Of a DNA stretch of 64,000 bases, positions 27,613-35,857 are shown piece after piece. The notes under the pieces were generated by a model. That model saw only the letters and a list, made by a program, of their open reading frames with translations, did no database searches and was not told where the DNA came from. Every line of letters begins with the position of its first letter. Positions within the stretch are counted from its first letter, which is position 1. The DNA lies in assembly GCF_004698125.1 (NCBI RefSeq), contig NZ_ML214297.1:1772891-1836890 (forward strand), given 5' to 3'. A program made the translations under genes and the position numbers. The DNA comes from Halosimplex halophilum. GTDB taxonomy: Archaea > Halobacteriota > Halobacteria > Halobacteriales > Haloarculaceae.

Positions 27613-27928
27613 GGATACATCCGTCGGCCCCGGTTCGGGTGCCGTGAACGAAACGAGGACTGGACCCGACTAAAGCGTTTTCACTCCGATACCGCTGAAT
27701 AATCGTGAAGGTTGGGTACGGCCCGTCTCGCGCCTGAACTCGGCCGGGGGTGACAACGGCATGCACAGCGCGTCTCGCTCGCGTGCCTCGCATCTGTTCT
27801 CGAAGACAGAACGTAGTTCTCTATATCCTCGATCGCCGGACCTGAAAGCTCCCGATCAGTTTTTCGGACGGTCTCAGCGACGATTCTCGGGCGGCCAGGC
27901 TTTTGTGGCAGTCCACCAACGGCCGGGT
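27613..27928. other. Divergent intergenic region between porA and the histidine kinase gene
   Basis: No gene was seen. A minus-strand CTTTAGT near 27668-27675 may be the porA TATA, implying a leader of about 30 nt. On the plus strand a TATA-like CTATAT lies at 27821-27826, and GCTTTTG just upstream of 27929 has the right spacing for a leaderless kinase mRNA. Confidence 0.5.
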
Positions 27929-29062
27929 ATGATCCGACGGACTCTCGCGGTCGGGAGCGTGGCCCTGACGGGGCTGGCGCTGGTCGCCGGGGCGGCCTCC
28001 AGCGCCGCCGGTGCGGGCGGCGACGGCATCGGCCTCGCCCTCGTGGCGCTGGGGGCGGTGCTCGGCACCGCCATCGTCGCCGGGGCGGCGTACCTCTACC
28101 GCAGCGACGTGGCCACGGTACACACGGCGCGTATCGCCGGCTGGAACCTCCTCGGGGTCGCGCTGCTGGGCGTCATCCTGGCGCTCGCCCGGGCGGCGCC
28201 CGGAGCCTCGATTCCGGCCTACGTCGTCGTCGACGTGCTCGGCGTGAGCTCCGTCGCGCACCTGCTCATCGGGTACAACGACGTGCGCCGCATCCGCGCC
28301 GAGGAGCTCGCCCGCCAGCGCCGCACCCTCGCCGTCGTCAACCGGCTCACCCGCCACAACCTCCGCAACCGCACCCAGGTCCTCACCGGCCACGCGTCGC
28401 TGCTCGCCGAGGAGCTGGACGACCCCGACCACCGGACCGCCGCCGAGACCGTCCGCGACACCGCCCGCGACCTCGCGGAGATCGACGGGGAGCTCGAGAC
28501 CATCCAGACCGCGCTCAACCGCGACTCGCCGGACCGGTCGGTCGATCTCTCCGCGCTCGTCGAGGAGGTGCTCGACCCCTACCGCGAGGCCCACCCCGAC
28601 GGCACGTTCGAGTCCGACGTGCCCGACGGGTTCACCGTCTACGGCGACGAACAACTGCGGACCGCGGTCGAACACCTCGTCGAGAACGCCGTGGAACACG
28701 GTTCCGCGAGCCCTGATTCGCGGGCTCCCGAGGACGCCGACGGAGCGAGCTCCGGCGAGCCTTCGGTCGCTGGCGCTCCCGAGGAGGCCGTCGAGCACGG
28801 CGACTCCGGGTCGCCGTACGTCCGGGTCGCCGCCGAGACCGACGGCGACAGCGCCGAGATCCGGGTCTCCGACCGCGGTCCGGGCGTCCCGGCCGACGAG
28901 GTCGCCGTCCTCGACGGCGACCGGGACATCTCACAGCTCGAACACGGCTCCGGGCTGGGCCTGTGGGTCGCGAAGACGGTCGCGGAGCGGTACGGCGGCG
29001 ACCTCGCCGTCGAGAACGGCGACCGCGGCGCGACGGTCTCGCTCGGTGTCCGGGCGGCGTGA
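27929..29062 (+). CDS. Membrane-bound histidine kinase
   Basis: Encodes 377 residues. Four hydrophobic helices lie at about 1-110 (SVALTGLALVAGAASSAAGA, GLALVALGAVLGTAIVAGAA, AGWNLLGVALLGVILALA, AYVVVDVLGVSSVAHLLIG). The haloarchaeal-type H-box VNRLTRHNLRNRTQ has H143, followed by HATPase motifs HLVENAVEHG, VSDRGPGVP and HGSGLGLWVAKTV. There is no PAS domain and no adjacent response regulator. Between the N and G1 boxes is an inserted low-complexity segment of about 33 residues flanked by a repeat of AVEHG (28688-28801). Confidence 0.87.
   Translation: MIRRTLAVGSVALTGLALVAGAASSAAGAGGDGIGLALVALGAVLGTAIVAGAAYLYRSDVATVHTARIAGWNLLGVALLGVILALARAAPGASIPAYVVVDVLGVSSVAHLLIGYNDVRRIRAEELARQRRTLAVVNRLTRHNLRNRTQVLTGHASLLAEELDDPDHRTAAETVRDTARDLAEIDGELETIQTALNRDSPDRSVDLSALVEEVLDPYREAHPDGTFESDVPDGFTVYGDEQLRTAVEHLVENAVEHGSASPDSRAPEDADGASSGEPSVAGAPEEAVEHGDSGSPYVRVAAETDGDSAEIRVSDRGPGVPADEVAVLDGDRDISQLEHGSGLGLWVAKTVAERYGGDLAVENGDRGATVSLGVRAA
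28688..28801 (+). repeat. In-frame insertion flanked by a short direct repeat inside the kinase ATPase domain
   Basis: GCC-GT-GA-CACGG occurs at 28688 and again at 28787, exactly 99 bp (33 codons) apart, both encoding AVEHG. The inserted part contains inverted repeats (gagccc...gggctc; ggagcg...cgctcc). It keeps the reading frame and encodes SASPDSRAPEDADGASSGEP and similar residues. Confidence 0.65.
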
Positions 29063-29110
29063 CGAGGTGTCCGCCCCAGGTGCAGACTCGTTCGGTATCG
29101 TCGAACGGAA

Positions 29111-30265
29111 CTACTTCGGCGCCTGGTTGTACACGAGGTTGCGCTGGATGTCGTTGGCCCCCTCGTAGATGACCGGCACGCGCACGTCGCGGTAGACGCG
29201 GGCGATCCGGCGGTCGTGGAGCACCGAGCGGCCGCCGTGCAGTTGCATCGCCTTCTGGGCGCAGTCGTTGGCCGTCTCGGTGGCCTTGAGCTTCGCCATC
29301 GCCGCCCAGAAGCCGGCGTCGTCGCTCTCGGCCACCTGGTCTGCGGCCCGCCAGGTCAGCGCGCGGGCGGCCTCGAACTCGGTCCGCATGTCCGCCAGCT
29401 TGTGCTGGACGGCCTGGAACTCGTCGACCGAGCGGCCGAACGCCTCCCGGTCGTGGACGAATTCCCACGCCTCCTCGATGGCCGCCGCCGCCATCCCGAT
29501 GCCGTGGCCGCCGACCACGACGCGGCCGTGGTTGAAGAACTCCGCGAGCATGTAGAAGCCCGCGCCCTCGACGCCGATCAGGTACTCCTCCGGCACCCGG
29601 CAGTCCTCTAGCGTGAGGTGGGCCTGTTTCGACGCCCGGAAGGCCATCTTCTCCGGGATGTGCTCGGCCTCGTAGCCGTCGGCGTCGGTGGGGACGACGA
29701 ACAGCGAGTAGTTGCCGTACCGGTTGTTCTCGTCGTCGCCCGTCTTCGCGTAGACGGTCACCCAGTCGGCCTCGACGCCGTTGCCGATCCAGTACTTCTC
29801 GCCGTTCAGGACGTACTCGTCGCCCTCTTTCTCGGCGGTCGTCGTCATCCCGGCGAGGTCGCTCCCGGTGTCGGGCTCGGAGACGGCGAGGCCGGTGATC
29901 TGTTCGTTCTCGGCGACCGGCCGGAGGAACTCCTCTTTCAGCTCCTCGTCGCCGTGCTCTTCGAGGATCTCGGCGCCGAAACTGGCCAGCTGCAGCGTCA
30001 GCGCGATCCCGGCGTCGGCGCGGTAGAACTCCTCGGCGATGGCCAGCACCTGCTGCAGCGAGAACCCCTCGCCGCCGTACTCCTCGCCGATGTCCTGGGC
30101 GACCAGCCCGGCGTCCATCCCCGCCTCCAGCACCTCCCGCGGGTACTCGCCCGACTCGAAGTACGCCTGGGCGTTCGGCGCGATGTGCTCGGCGGCGAAC
30201 TCGCGGGCCTGTCGCTTCACGTCGTGCGCTTCCTCGGGGACCGGACGGTCGTCCAGCAGTTCCAT
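29111..30265 (-). CDS. Acyl-CoA dehydrogenase
   Basis: Encodes 384 residues, full length for the family. Signature motifs are GLAVSEPDTGSDLAGM (FAD and substrate contacts), YVLNGEKYWIGNGVEADW, FGRSVDEFQAVQHKLADM, AMQLHGGRSVL and the C-terminal catalytic glutamate in PVIYEGANDIQRNL. It catalyses alpha,beta-desaturation of an acyl-CoA, passing electrons to ETF, in fatty-acid or branched-chain amino-acid breakdown. The position of the glutamate (YEG) fits short/branched-chain enzymes. A minus-strand TATA (CCATATA on plus, 30289-30295) precedes the ATG by about 26 nt. No ETF or thiolase genes are adjacent. Confidence 0.93.
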   Translation of the reverse strand: MELLDDRPVPEEAHDVKRQAREFAAEHIAPNAQAYFESGEYPREVLEAGMDAGLVAQDIGEEYGGEGFSLQQVLAIAEEFYRADAGIALTLQLASFGAEILEEHGDEELKEEFLRPVAENEQITGLAVSEPDTGSDLAGMTTTAEKEGDEYVLNGEKYWIGNGVEADWVTVYAKTGDDENNRYGNYSLFVVPTDADGYEAEHIPEKMAFRASKQAHLTLEDCRVPEEYLIGVEGAGFYMLAEFFNHGRVVVGGHGIGMAAAAIEEAWEFVHDREAFGRSVDEFQAVQHKLADMRTEFEAARALTWRAADQVAESDDAGFWAAMAKLKATETANDCAQKAMQLHGGRSVLHDRRIARVYRDVRVPVIYEGANDIQRNLVYNQAPK

Positions 30266-30422
30266 ACCCGCGTCACGGACCGCGAGCCCATATACCCCCT
30301 GGCACGGCGGGAAACGCCCCGGGAGTTTCCGGGCGACGCCGGGGCGCTCGCGGCCCGCCGGGACGGGCCGACGGCGACACCGTCCCCGGGAACTTTTGGC
30401 GAGGGGCCGAAAACCTCCGGGC

Positions 30423-31379
30423 GTGACTCCGCGCCCCGGTCCCGCCGTCGCCGTCGACTCCTCCGCGCAGGTGGCCCCGAACGGGTGGCCGGCTCAGTCG
30501 TGGAGCCTCGGGGACTGGTTCGGGACGATGTTCAGCGGACCGCTGGAGGTCCACGCGTTCGTGCTCGGGGCGTTCGTCGGCGGGATCCTCGCGACGGTGT
30601 CGACCAGCGGCCGCCCCCGGACGGCGCTGGCGGCGACGCTCGGGGTGTTGCTGTTCACGTTCGGCGCCTTCGAGACGGTGCTGTGCCGGGAGAGCTTCGC
30701 CGCCTGCCGGCACGTCCGGTTCAAGCCGTGGTACTTCCTGGCCGGCGTCTTCCTCGCCCAGGTGCTCGGCCTCGGCCTCCTGGGGCGAGCGGTCGAGGAG
30801 CGCCCCGACCTGCGGACCGAGCGCGTCCCGACGCCGCTCGCCGGCGCGATCGTCGCGGCCCTGCTGGCGGTCGCGGCCGCCTCGCTCGCGGTCGGCCGGC
30901 CCGCCCACCCGATCACCGGCCTCGCGACGGCCGGCGGGCTCGCGGGATCGGTCCTCGGCTTCGGCGCCTACCAGTGGAGCCGCCCGGACGGTGGGACGGA
31001 CCGCTACCGCGCCGCGGTCCGGCGCGTGGTCGGGCGCGAGGGCGAGGCGTCGGCGCTGTTCGTCGCCGCGGGGACCGTCTTCGGGTTCGGCTACCCCCGG
31101 CTGCTCTGGGAGGTGGGCCGGGCGACCGGCCGCGGCGGCTTCCCGTTCGGCCCGATCACCTGGTTCCGGTTCGGCGTCCCCTCGGTCGCGCTGTACGTCC
31201 TCCCCGCGGTCGCCGCGACGGTAGGTGCCGCCTGGCTCCGCGGCCGCCGCCGCGACGAGCGCCTCGACGGCGGCGTGGTCGCCGCCGTCGTCCTCGGCTA
31301 CGCGACCTACGCGGCGTGTCTCGCCCTCGCGACCGGGCTGGCGGCGACCCTCTGGTTCCGCGCCGTCCCCCTCTGGTGA
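30423..31379 (+). CDS. Polytopic membrane protein of unknown function
   Basis: Encodes 318 residues from GTG 30423, chosen for its ACTTTT promoter element about 30 nt upstream. Roughly eight hydrophobic helices are visible (e.g. ALAATLGVLLFTFGAFETVL, PWYFLAGVFLAQVLGLGLL, LAGAIVAALLAVAAASLAV). Two cysteines lie in VLCRESFAACRH between helices 2 and 3. No family is recognised. It is divergent from acyl-CoA dehydrogenase and convergent with the cation exchanger. Confidence 0.6.
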   Translation: MTPRPGPAVAVDSSAQVAPNGWPAQSWSLGDWFGTMFSGPLEVHAFVLGAFVGGILATVSTSGRPRTALAATLGVLLFTFGAFETVLCRESFAACRHVRFKPWYFLAGVFLAQVLGLGLLGRAVEERPDLRTERVPTPLAGAIVAALLAVAAASLAVGRPAHPITGLATAGGLAGSVLGFGAYQWSRPDGGTDRYRAAVRRVVGREGEASALFVAAGTVFGFGYPRLLWEVGRATGRGGFPFGPITWFRFGVPSVALYVLPAVAATVGAAWLRGRRRDERLDGGVVAAVVLGYATYAACLALATGLAATLWFRAVPLW

Positions 31380-31438
31380 GGGCGACCGCGGTCGGGCACC
31401 GCCGGCCACGTCGGGGATCGGCCGGCCGCGGGTCCCGC

Positions 31439-32374
31439 TCACCGGCCGAGGAACGCGACCACCCAGTCGACGGCGTTCAGCGCGACCAGCAGGGCGCCCT
31501 CCGGCCGGGAGAGGGCGCGGCGCGACCACAGCAGGCCGGTCGCGACGACGGAGACGCTCAGCAGCCAGAGCGCCCCCGTGAACGCCGCCGGGCCGACGGT
31601 CAGCGGCTGGAGGACGCTCGCCGCTCCGAGCACCCCGAGCACGTTGAAGACGCAGCTGCCGACGACGTTGCCGGCCGCCAGGTCCGCCTCCCCGCGGGCG
31701 GCGGCCGCGACGGAGGTGACAAGCTCCGGCGTCGACGTGCCAAGCGCGACCACCGTCGCGCCGATGGCCCACTCCGAGACGCCCAGGTCCGCCGCGGTAC
31801 TCACCGCCCCGACCACGAGGAGGTGCGCGGCGACGACCACGACGGCGAGGCCGCCGAGCAGTCGCGCCACGTCGGACCGCCGGAACGGGTCCGGCTCGAC
31901 GGCCGGGCCGGCCGCGTCCCCGTCGGTCCGGGCGAGCAGGAGCACGTAGCCGGCGAGCCCGGCGACCAGCAGGGCGCCCTCGGCCCGGGTGACGGTCAGG
32001 TCGCGGAGGACCGCGAGCAGGGCGACCACCGTCAGGACCATCAGGACGCCGTCCCGGCGCACCAGGTCGGCGTCGACGGGCAGCCGGCGGACCAGCGCCG
32101 TCCCGCCGAGGACGACGCCGAGGTTGACGACGTTCGAGCCGACGACGTTGCCGACCGAGATGTCGGCCTCGCCGGTCAGCGCCGCGTCGACGGTGACCGC
32201 CAGCTCCGGCGCCGAGGTCCCGAACGAGACCACGGTGAGCCCGATGACGAGCCCGGAGACGCCGAGCCGGCCGGCGAGCCGGCTCGCGCCCGTGACGAAC
32301 TGGCCGGCGCCGACCCACAGGCCGGCCACGCCGACCGCTACCAGGGCGACGTCGCGCAGGAGTGCCGCGACCAT
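31439..32374 (-). CDS. Calcium/sodium antiporter (CaCA, YrbG type)
   Basis: Encodes 311 residues with about ten membrane helices arranged as two inverted halves. The alpha-repeat motifs are both intact: VSFGTSAPELAVT...GNVVGSNVVN and VALGTSTPELVTS...GNVVGSCVFN, which supply the acidic ion-binding residues. It exchanges Na+ (or H+) for Ca2+ across the cell membrane. A central loop (ARTDGDAAGPAVEPDPFRR) is acidic and cytoplasmic. It is a single gene convergent with the preceding membrane protein. Confidence 0.9.
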   Translation of the reverse strand: MVAALLRDVALVAVGVAGLWVGAGQFVTGASRLAGRLGVSGLVIGLTVVSFGTSAPELAVTVDAALTGEADISVGNVVGSNVVNLGVVLGGTALVRRLPVDADLVRRDGVLMVLTVVALLAVLRDLTVTRAEGALLVAGLAGYVLLLARTDGDAAGPAVEPDPFRRSDVARLLGGLAVVVVAAHLLVVGAVSTAADLGVSEWAIGATVVALGTSTPELVTSVAAAARGEADLAAGNVVGSCVFNVLGVLGAASVLQPLTVGPAAFTGALWLLSVSVVATGLLWSRRALSRPEGALLVALNAVDWVVAFLGR

Positions 32375-32487
32375 CCGCTCGCCGGTTCGGAGTGCTCCGG
32401 GATAACGCCGGTGGTCCGGTGCGGTCTGCGAGTCGGGGGCGACGGGAGGGGAAACGACGGGGCTCGACCAGGGAGGGCGTCGAGAAC

Positions 32488-33090
32488 TCAGACCTCGATC
32501 TGCTGCATGAGCGCGACCAGCTCCTCCAGTTCGGGGAAGGTGTAGACCTTCACGTCGACGTTGGAGTCGGGCGCCTGGACGTGCGAGTCGAACATCAGCG
32601 CCATGTCGCTCTCGCGGTCGCCGACGAGGTCGTCGACCATCCCGGACCCGGGGCCGAAGATGAACGACGGCGGGCCGATGTCGATGGTCGTGTCGAGGAC
32701 GTTCGCCCAGCCGTCGATGAACCCGGAGGTCATGATGTTGCCGATCTCCTGGATCGCCGACCGCTCCATGTCCGTGAACCCGCGGGCGTTGGGGTCGGTC
32801 TCGCCCATGTCGCCGATCATCCCGCGGGCGAGCTCCTTCGCGCTGCCCGCTTCGAGGAGAAAGAGGATGTGGCCGTGGGGGGGTTCGACCATCTCGATGC
32901 TGATGCCGATCTGCTCGGCGTGGCCGACGTGGGTCTTGATGTCCGGGATATCGATGAAGTTGATCTTGGTGATCTCCATCTCCGTCTCCATCCCCGTCAT
33001 CTGGCTGAGGTGGTCCGCGACCGTGTTCCCGCCCTCCTTCGCCATCCTGTTGAACAACCCGAGCTTCCGGATATCTATCTTCAGACTCAT
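32488..33090 (-). CDS. CheC-family protein
   Basis: Encodes 200 residues from ATG 33090 (MSLKIDIRKLGLFNRM). CheC family members dephosphorylate CheY-P in chemotaxis. The second active-site motif is intact (TDMERSAIQEIGNIMTSGF, with E...N), as is the partner segment KELARGMIGD. The first motif is degenerate: NRMAKEGGNTVADHLSQM lacks the E and first N. No other che or archaellum gene is in the window. In haloarchaea several CheC paralogues exist, so this may act at a distance or bind another receiver. Confidence 0.85.
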   Translation of the reverse strand: MSLKIDIRKLGLFNRMAKEGGNTVADHLSQMTGMETEMEITKINFIDIPDIKTHVGHAEQIGISIEMVEPPHGHILFLLEAGSAKELARGMIGDMGETDPNARGFTDMERSAIQEIGNIMTSGFIDGWANVLDTTIDIGPPSFIFGPGSGMVDDLVGDRESDMALMFDSHVQAPDSNVDVKVYTFPELEELVALMQQIEV

Positions 33091-33214
33091 CGGTGACCCT
33101 GCGAGGTGGGGAGGCGTTTCGACCCGACCCACATAAGCGGTCCCCCCCGATTTTCGCGAGCGAGACTCGGCGGCCGCCGGGCCGCGACTTCGGCCCGACG
33201 AGCGGGGCGGGCGC

Positions 33215-33904
33215 TTACCGCTCCCGCTGGCTGACCGAGACGCCCTCGCCGAGCGGCAACAGCGCCGTCTCGAAGGCGTCGGCCGCGGCGACGGCGTCGA
33301 GGTAGTCCGCGATCCCTTCAGTCATCCCGTCCATCCCCGAGCGGTCCGCGCCGCCGGCCCGCCCGCCGTCCTCGAAGTACGCACGCAGGTCGCCGGCGTC
33401 GATCGAGCCGCCGGCGACGACGTTGTCCGCGACCACGACCCCGCCCGGCGCGACCTTGTCGCGGACCGCCTCGAACGCCTCGGCGTAGCGCTCCTTCTGG
33501 CAGTCGACCAGCACCGCGTCGAACGGCCCCTCGTAGTCGTCGACCGTCTCGATGGCGTCGCCGTGTTCGAACGCCGCCCGGTCCGCGAGGCCGCCCCGGC
33601 GCATGTACTCGCGGGCCTGGTCGAGTTCGCCCGCGTCGATCTCCGTGAGGACGACCTCGCCGTCGGCGGGGAGTTCGCGGGCGAACCAGTACGCCGAGTA
33701 GCCGAACCCCGACCCGAACTCGAAGACCCGCTCGGCGTCGGTCAGGCGGGCGAGCATCGCCAGCCACCCGCCCACGGCCGGCCCGACGTAGGGGAATCCC
33801 TCCTCGCGGGCCTGCGCGCCCATCTCCGTGAGTATCTCGTCGGGCTCGGGCCCCAGCGCGGTCGCGTACGATTCGAGGAACTCGGATACCTCGTAGTCGG
33901 CCAT
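33215..33904 (-). CDS. O-methyltransferase (COMT-like, class I SAM-dependent)
   Basis: Encodes 229 residues. The SAM-binding motif I reads VFEFGSGFGYSAYWFA, with acidic motif II LTEIDAG, then EHGDAIE and the metal-site region VLVDCQKERYAEAFEAV followed by GGVVVADNVVAGG. These match the cation-dependent O-methyltransferase family related to catechol and caffeoyl-CoA methyltransferases. Substrate unknown; the divergent P450 neighbour (164 nt away) could hint at secondary metabolism, but nothing proves a link. Confidence 0.85.
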   Translation of the reverse strand: MADYEVSEFLESYATALGPEPDEILTEMGAQAREEGFPYVGPAVGGWLAMLARLTDAERVFEFGSGFGYSAYWFARELPADGEVVLTEIDAGELDQAREYMRRGGLADRAAFEHGDAIETVDDYEGPFDAVLVDCQKERYAEAFEAVRDKVAPGGVVVADNVVAGGSIDAGDLRAYFEDGGRAGGADRSGMDGMTEGIADYLDAVAAADAFETALLPLGEGVSVSQRER

Positions 33905-34068
33905 GGTCGGGGTTCGGCGGCCGTCGGGATAAACTGCGCCGCACCGGCCAGGCGTTCCGGGATCGGGCGGTCGTCGCCGCCAAATCGCCGGGTTCGCGGC
34001 CCCGACATCGCCCCGTCGCTGACCCCGACCGTCGAGAGATTCATGCCGGTCCGGCCGTAACTCCGGAC

Positions 34069-35439
34069 ATGTCGGACACCCCGCCGGGGCCCAAGGGCGA
34101 GCCGCTGTTCGGGAGCAGCCGGCGCTACGCCCGGGACCCCTTCTCGTTCATCTCGGCGCTCGAAACGACCTACGACGACGTGGTCACCTTCGACATGGGG
34201 CCGATGGAGACGTACATGGTCACCGACCCCGCGGATATCGAGCGGGTCCTCGTCTCCGAGGCCGACGCCTTCCGGAAACCGGACTTCCAGAACGACGCGC
34301 TGGGCGACCTGCTCGGCGACGGCCTGCTCCTGAGCGAGGGCGACACCTGGGAGCGCCAGCGCGACCTCGCCAACCCCGCGTTCCGCATGTCGCGGCTGAT
34401 GGGGATGGCCGACCGGGTGGCCGGCCACGCCGAGTCGATGGTCGACTCGTGGGAGCCTGGGCAAACGATCGACGCGGAGACGGAGATGGCCCGCGTGACG
34501 CTCCACGTCATCCTCGACCTGATGATGGGCGTCGAACTCTCGGAGTCGCGGGTCGACACCGTGCAGGCGCAACTCGACCCGCTCGGGCGGCGCTTCGAGC
34601 CCGACCCGCTCAGGTTCGCGATGCCCGACTGGGTGCCGATGCCCGGCGACGAGGAGTTCGAGTCCGCGGTCGCCGAACTCGACGCCGTCCTCGACGACAT
34701 CGTCGCGGCCCGCCGGGGTCGTGAGGTCAGCGGCGTCTCGACGGTCGTCGACGCGCCCGCCGAGGGGGCGGACCCGCCGATGGACTTCCTGTCGGTCCTC
34801 CTGCGCGCACGCGACCGCGGCGAGCAGTCGGCCGAGCAGCTGCGCGACGAGATGATGACGATGCTGCTGGCCGGCCACGACACCACGGCGCTGACGCTGA
34901 CCTACACGTGGTTCCTGCTGTCGGAACACCCGGAGGCCGAGCGGCGCGTCCAGGCGGAGGTCGACGAGGTGGTCGGCGACGACCGCCCGGCGATGGACCA
35001 CGTCCGGGAGTTCGAGTACCTGGAGTGGGTGATCAACGAGGCGATGCGGCTGTACCCGCCCGTCTTCACCATCTTCCGCGAGCCGACCGAGCCGGTCGAG
35101 CTCGGCGGCTACCGCGTGCCCGCGGGGGCGACGCTGATGCTCCCGCAGTGGGGCGTCCACCGCTCGGCCCGCTACTGGGACGACCCCGAGACGTTCGACC
35201 CCGAGCGGTTCAGCCCCGACCGGCGCGCCGACCGCCCGCGCTTCTCGTTTTTCCCCTTCGGCGGCGGCCCGCGCCACTGTATCGGCAAACACCTCTCGCT
35301 GCTGGAGGCGAAGCTCATCGTCGCCACCGTCGTCTCCGAGTACGAACTCGACTTCCAGGGGGAGACGCCGCTGGAACTCATGCCCTCGCTGACGATGCAC
35401 CCCCGCCAGACGATGGAGATGAAACTCGTCGAGCGGTAG
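34069..35439 (+). CDS. Cytochrome P450
   Basis: Encodes 456 residues with all P450 hallmarks: I-helix oxygen-binding LLAGHDTTALTLTY, K-helix ExxR in NEAMRLYPP, PERF region FDPERFSPDR and haem loop FFPFGGGPRHC404IGKHLSLLEAK. No membrane anchor is seen, so it is a soluble class-I type enzyme needing ferredoxin electrons. It resembles the single P450 common in haloarchaea (CYP174-like), but that subfamily is from memory. Substrate unknown. Divergent from the O-methyltransferase. Confidence 0.93.
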   Translation: MSDTPPGPKGEPLFGSSRRYARDPFSFISALETTYDDVVTFDMGPMETYMVTDPADIERVLVSEADAFRKPDFQNDALGDLLGDGLLLSEGDTWERQRDLANPAFRMSRLMGMADRVAGHAESMVDSWEPGQTIDAETEMARVTLHVILDLMMGVELSESRVDTVQAQLDPLGRRFEPDPLRFAMPDWVPMPGDEEFESAVAELDAVLDDIVAARRGREVSGVSTVVDAPAEGADPPMDFLSVLLRARDRGEQSAEQLRDEMMTMLLAGHDTTALTLTYTWFLLSEHPEAERRVQAEVDEVVGDDRPAMDHVREFEYLEWVINEAMRLYPPVFTIFREPTEPVELGGYRVPAGATLMLPQWGVHRSARYWDDPETFDPERFSPDRRADRPRFSFFPFGGGPRHCIGKHLSLLEAKLIVATVVSEYELDFQGETPLELMPSLTMHPRQTMEMKLVER

Positions 35440-35456
35440 CGTCCGCCCCGCCGGTC

Positions 35457-35756
35457 CTACTCGACGGCCGGCGCTTCCTCGTCGGGACGGCCCGGCAGCT
35501 CCAGCTCGATCTCCAGTTCGGGGTCGTCGACGCCGTCGAAGTCGACCTCCAGCTCGACGGGTTCGCCGAACGCGAAGGGGAGTTCCCACTCGTCGGTCGC
35601 GATCGTCAGCTCGTCGCCGTCCTGCAGCTGTTCGCCCAGGTCGACCAGGAACGCGCCGGCCTCGCTCGCGTCCAGCCGGTAGCTCTGCTCGAAGTCGCGG
35701 CCGGTCCTGATGGTCGTCCGCTCGTCGGCGTCGGTCGCTTCGGTGTCGTCGGTCAT
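35457..35756 (-). CDS. amphi-Trp domain protein
   Basis: Encodes 99 residues. The C-terminal half, WELPFAFGEPVELEVDFDG, then ELEIELELPGR, matches the amphi-Trp domain, a small haloarchaeal-rich beta domain. A preceding amphipathic part FEQSYRLDASEAGAFLVDL completes it. No enzyme activity is known. The promoter overlaps a DtxR-like palindrome (35767-35784), placing the gene in the same putative iron regulon as the solute-binding protein genes upstream. Confidence 0.75.
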   Translation of the reverse strand: MTDDTEATDADERTTIRTGRDFEQSYRLDASEAGAFLVDLGEQLQDGDELTIATDEWELPFAFGEPVELEVDFDGVDDPELEIELELPGRPDEEAPAVE

Positions 35757-35766
35757 CGATCACCTG

Positions 35767-35784
35767 TTTTAGGCCGTCCGAAAA
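35767..35784. promoter_or_regulatory. DtxR-like operator at the amphi-Trp gene promoter
   Basis: TTTTAGGCCGTCCGAAAA is an imperfect copy of the palindrome found at six other sites in this region. It lies 10-28 nt upstream of the ATG at 35756, over the likely TATA and transcription start. Confidence 0.6.
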
Positions 35785-35857
35785 AAGCAGTGCGATCCCG
35801 GCCGGGCGCGGGCGGCGAGCGAGATGCGGGACCGCGCCGGGCGGTCGCCGGGCGCGC

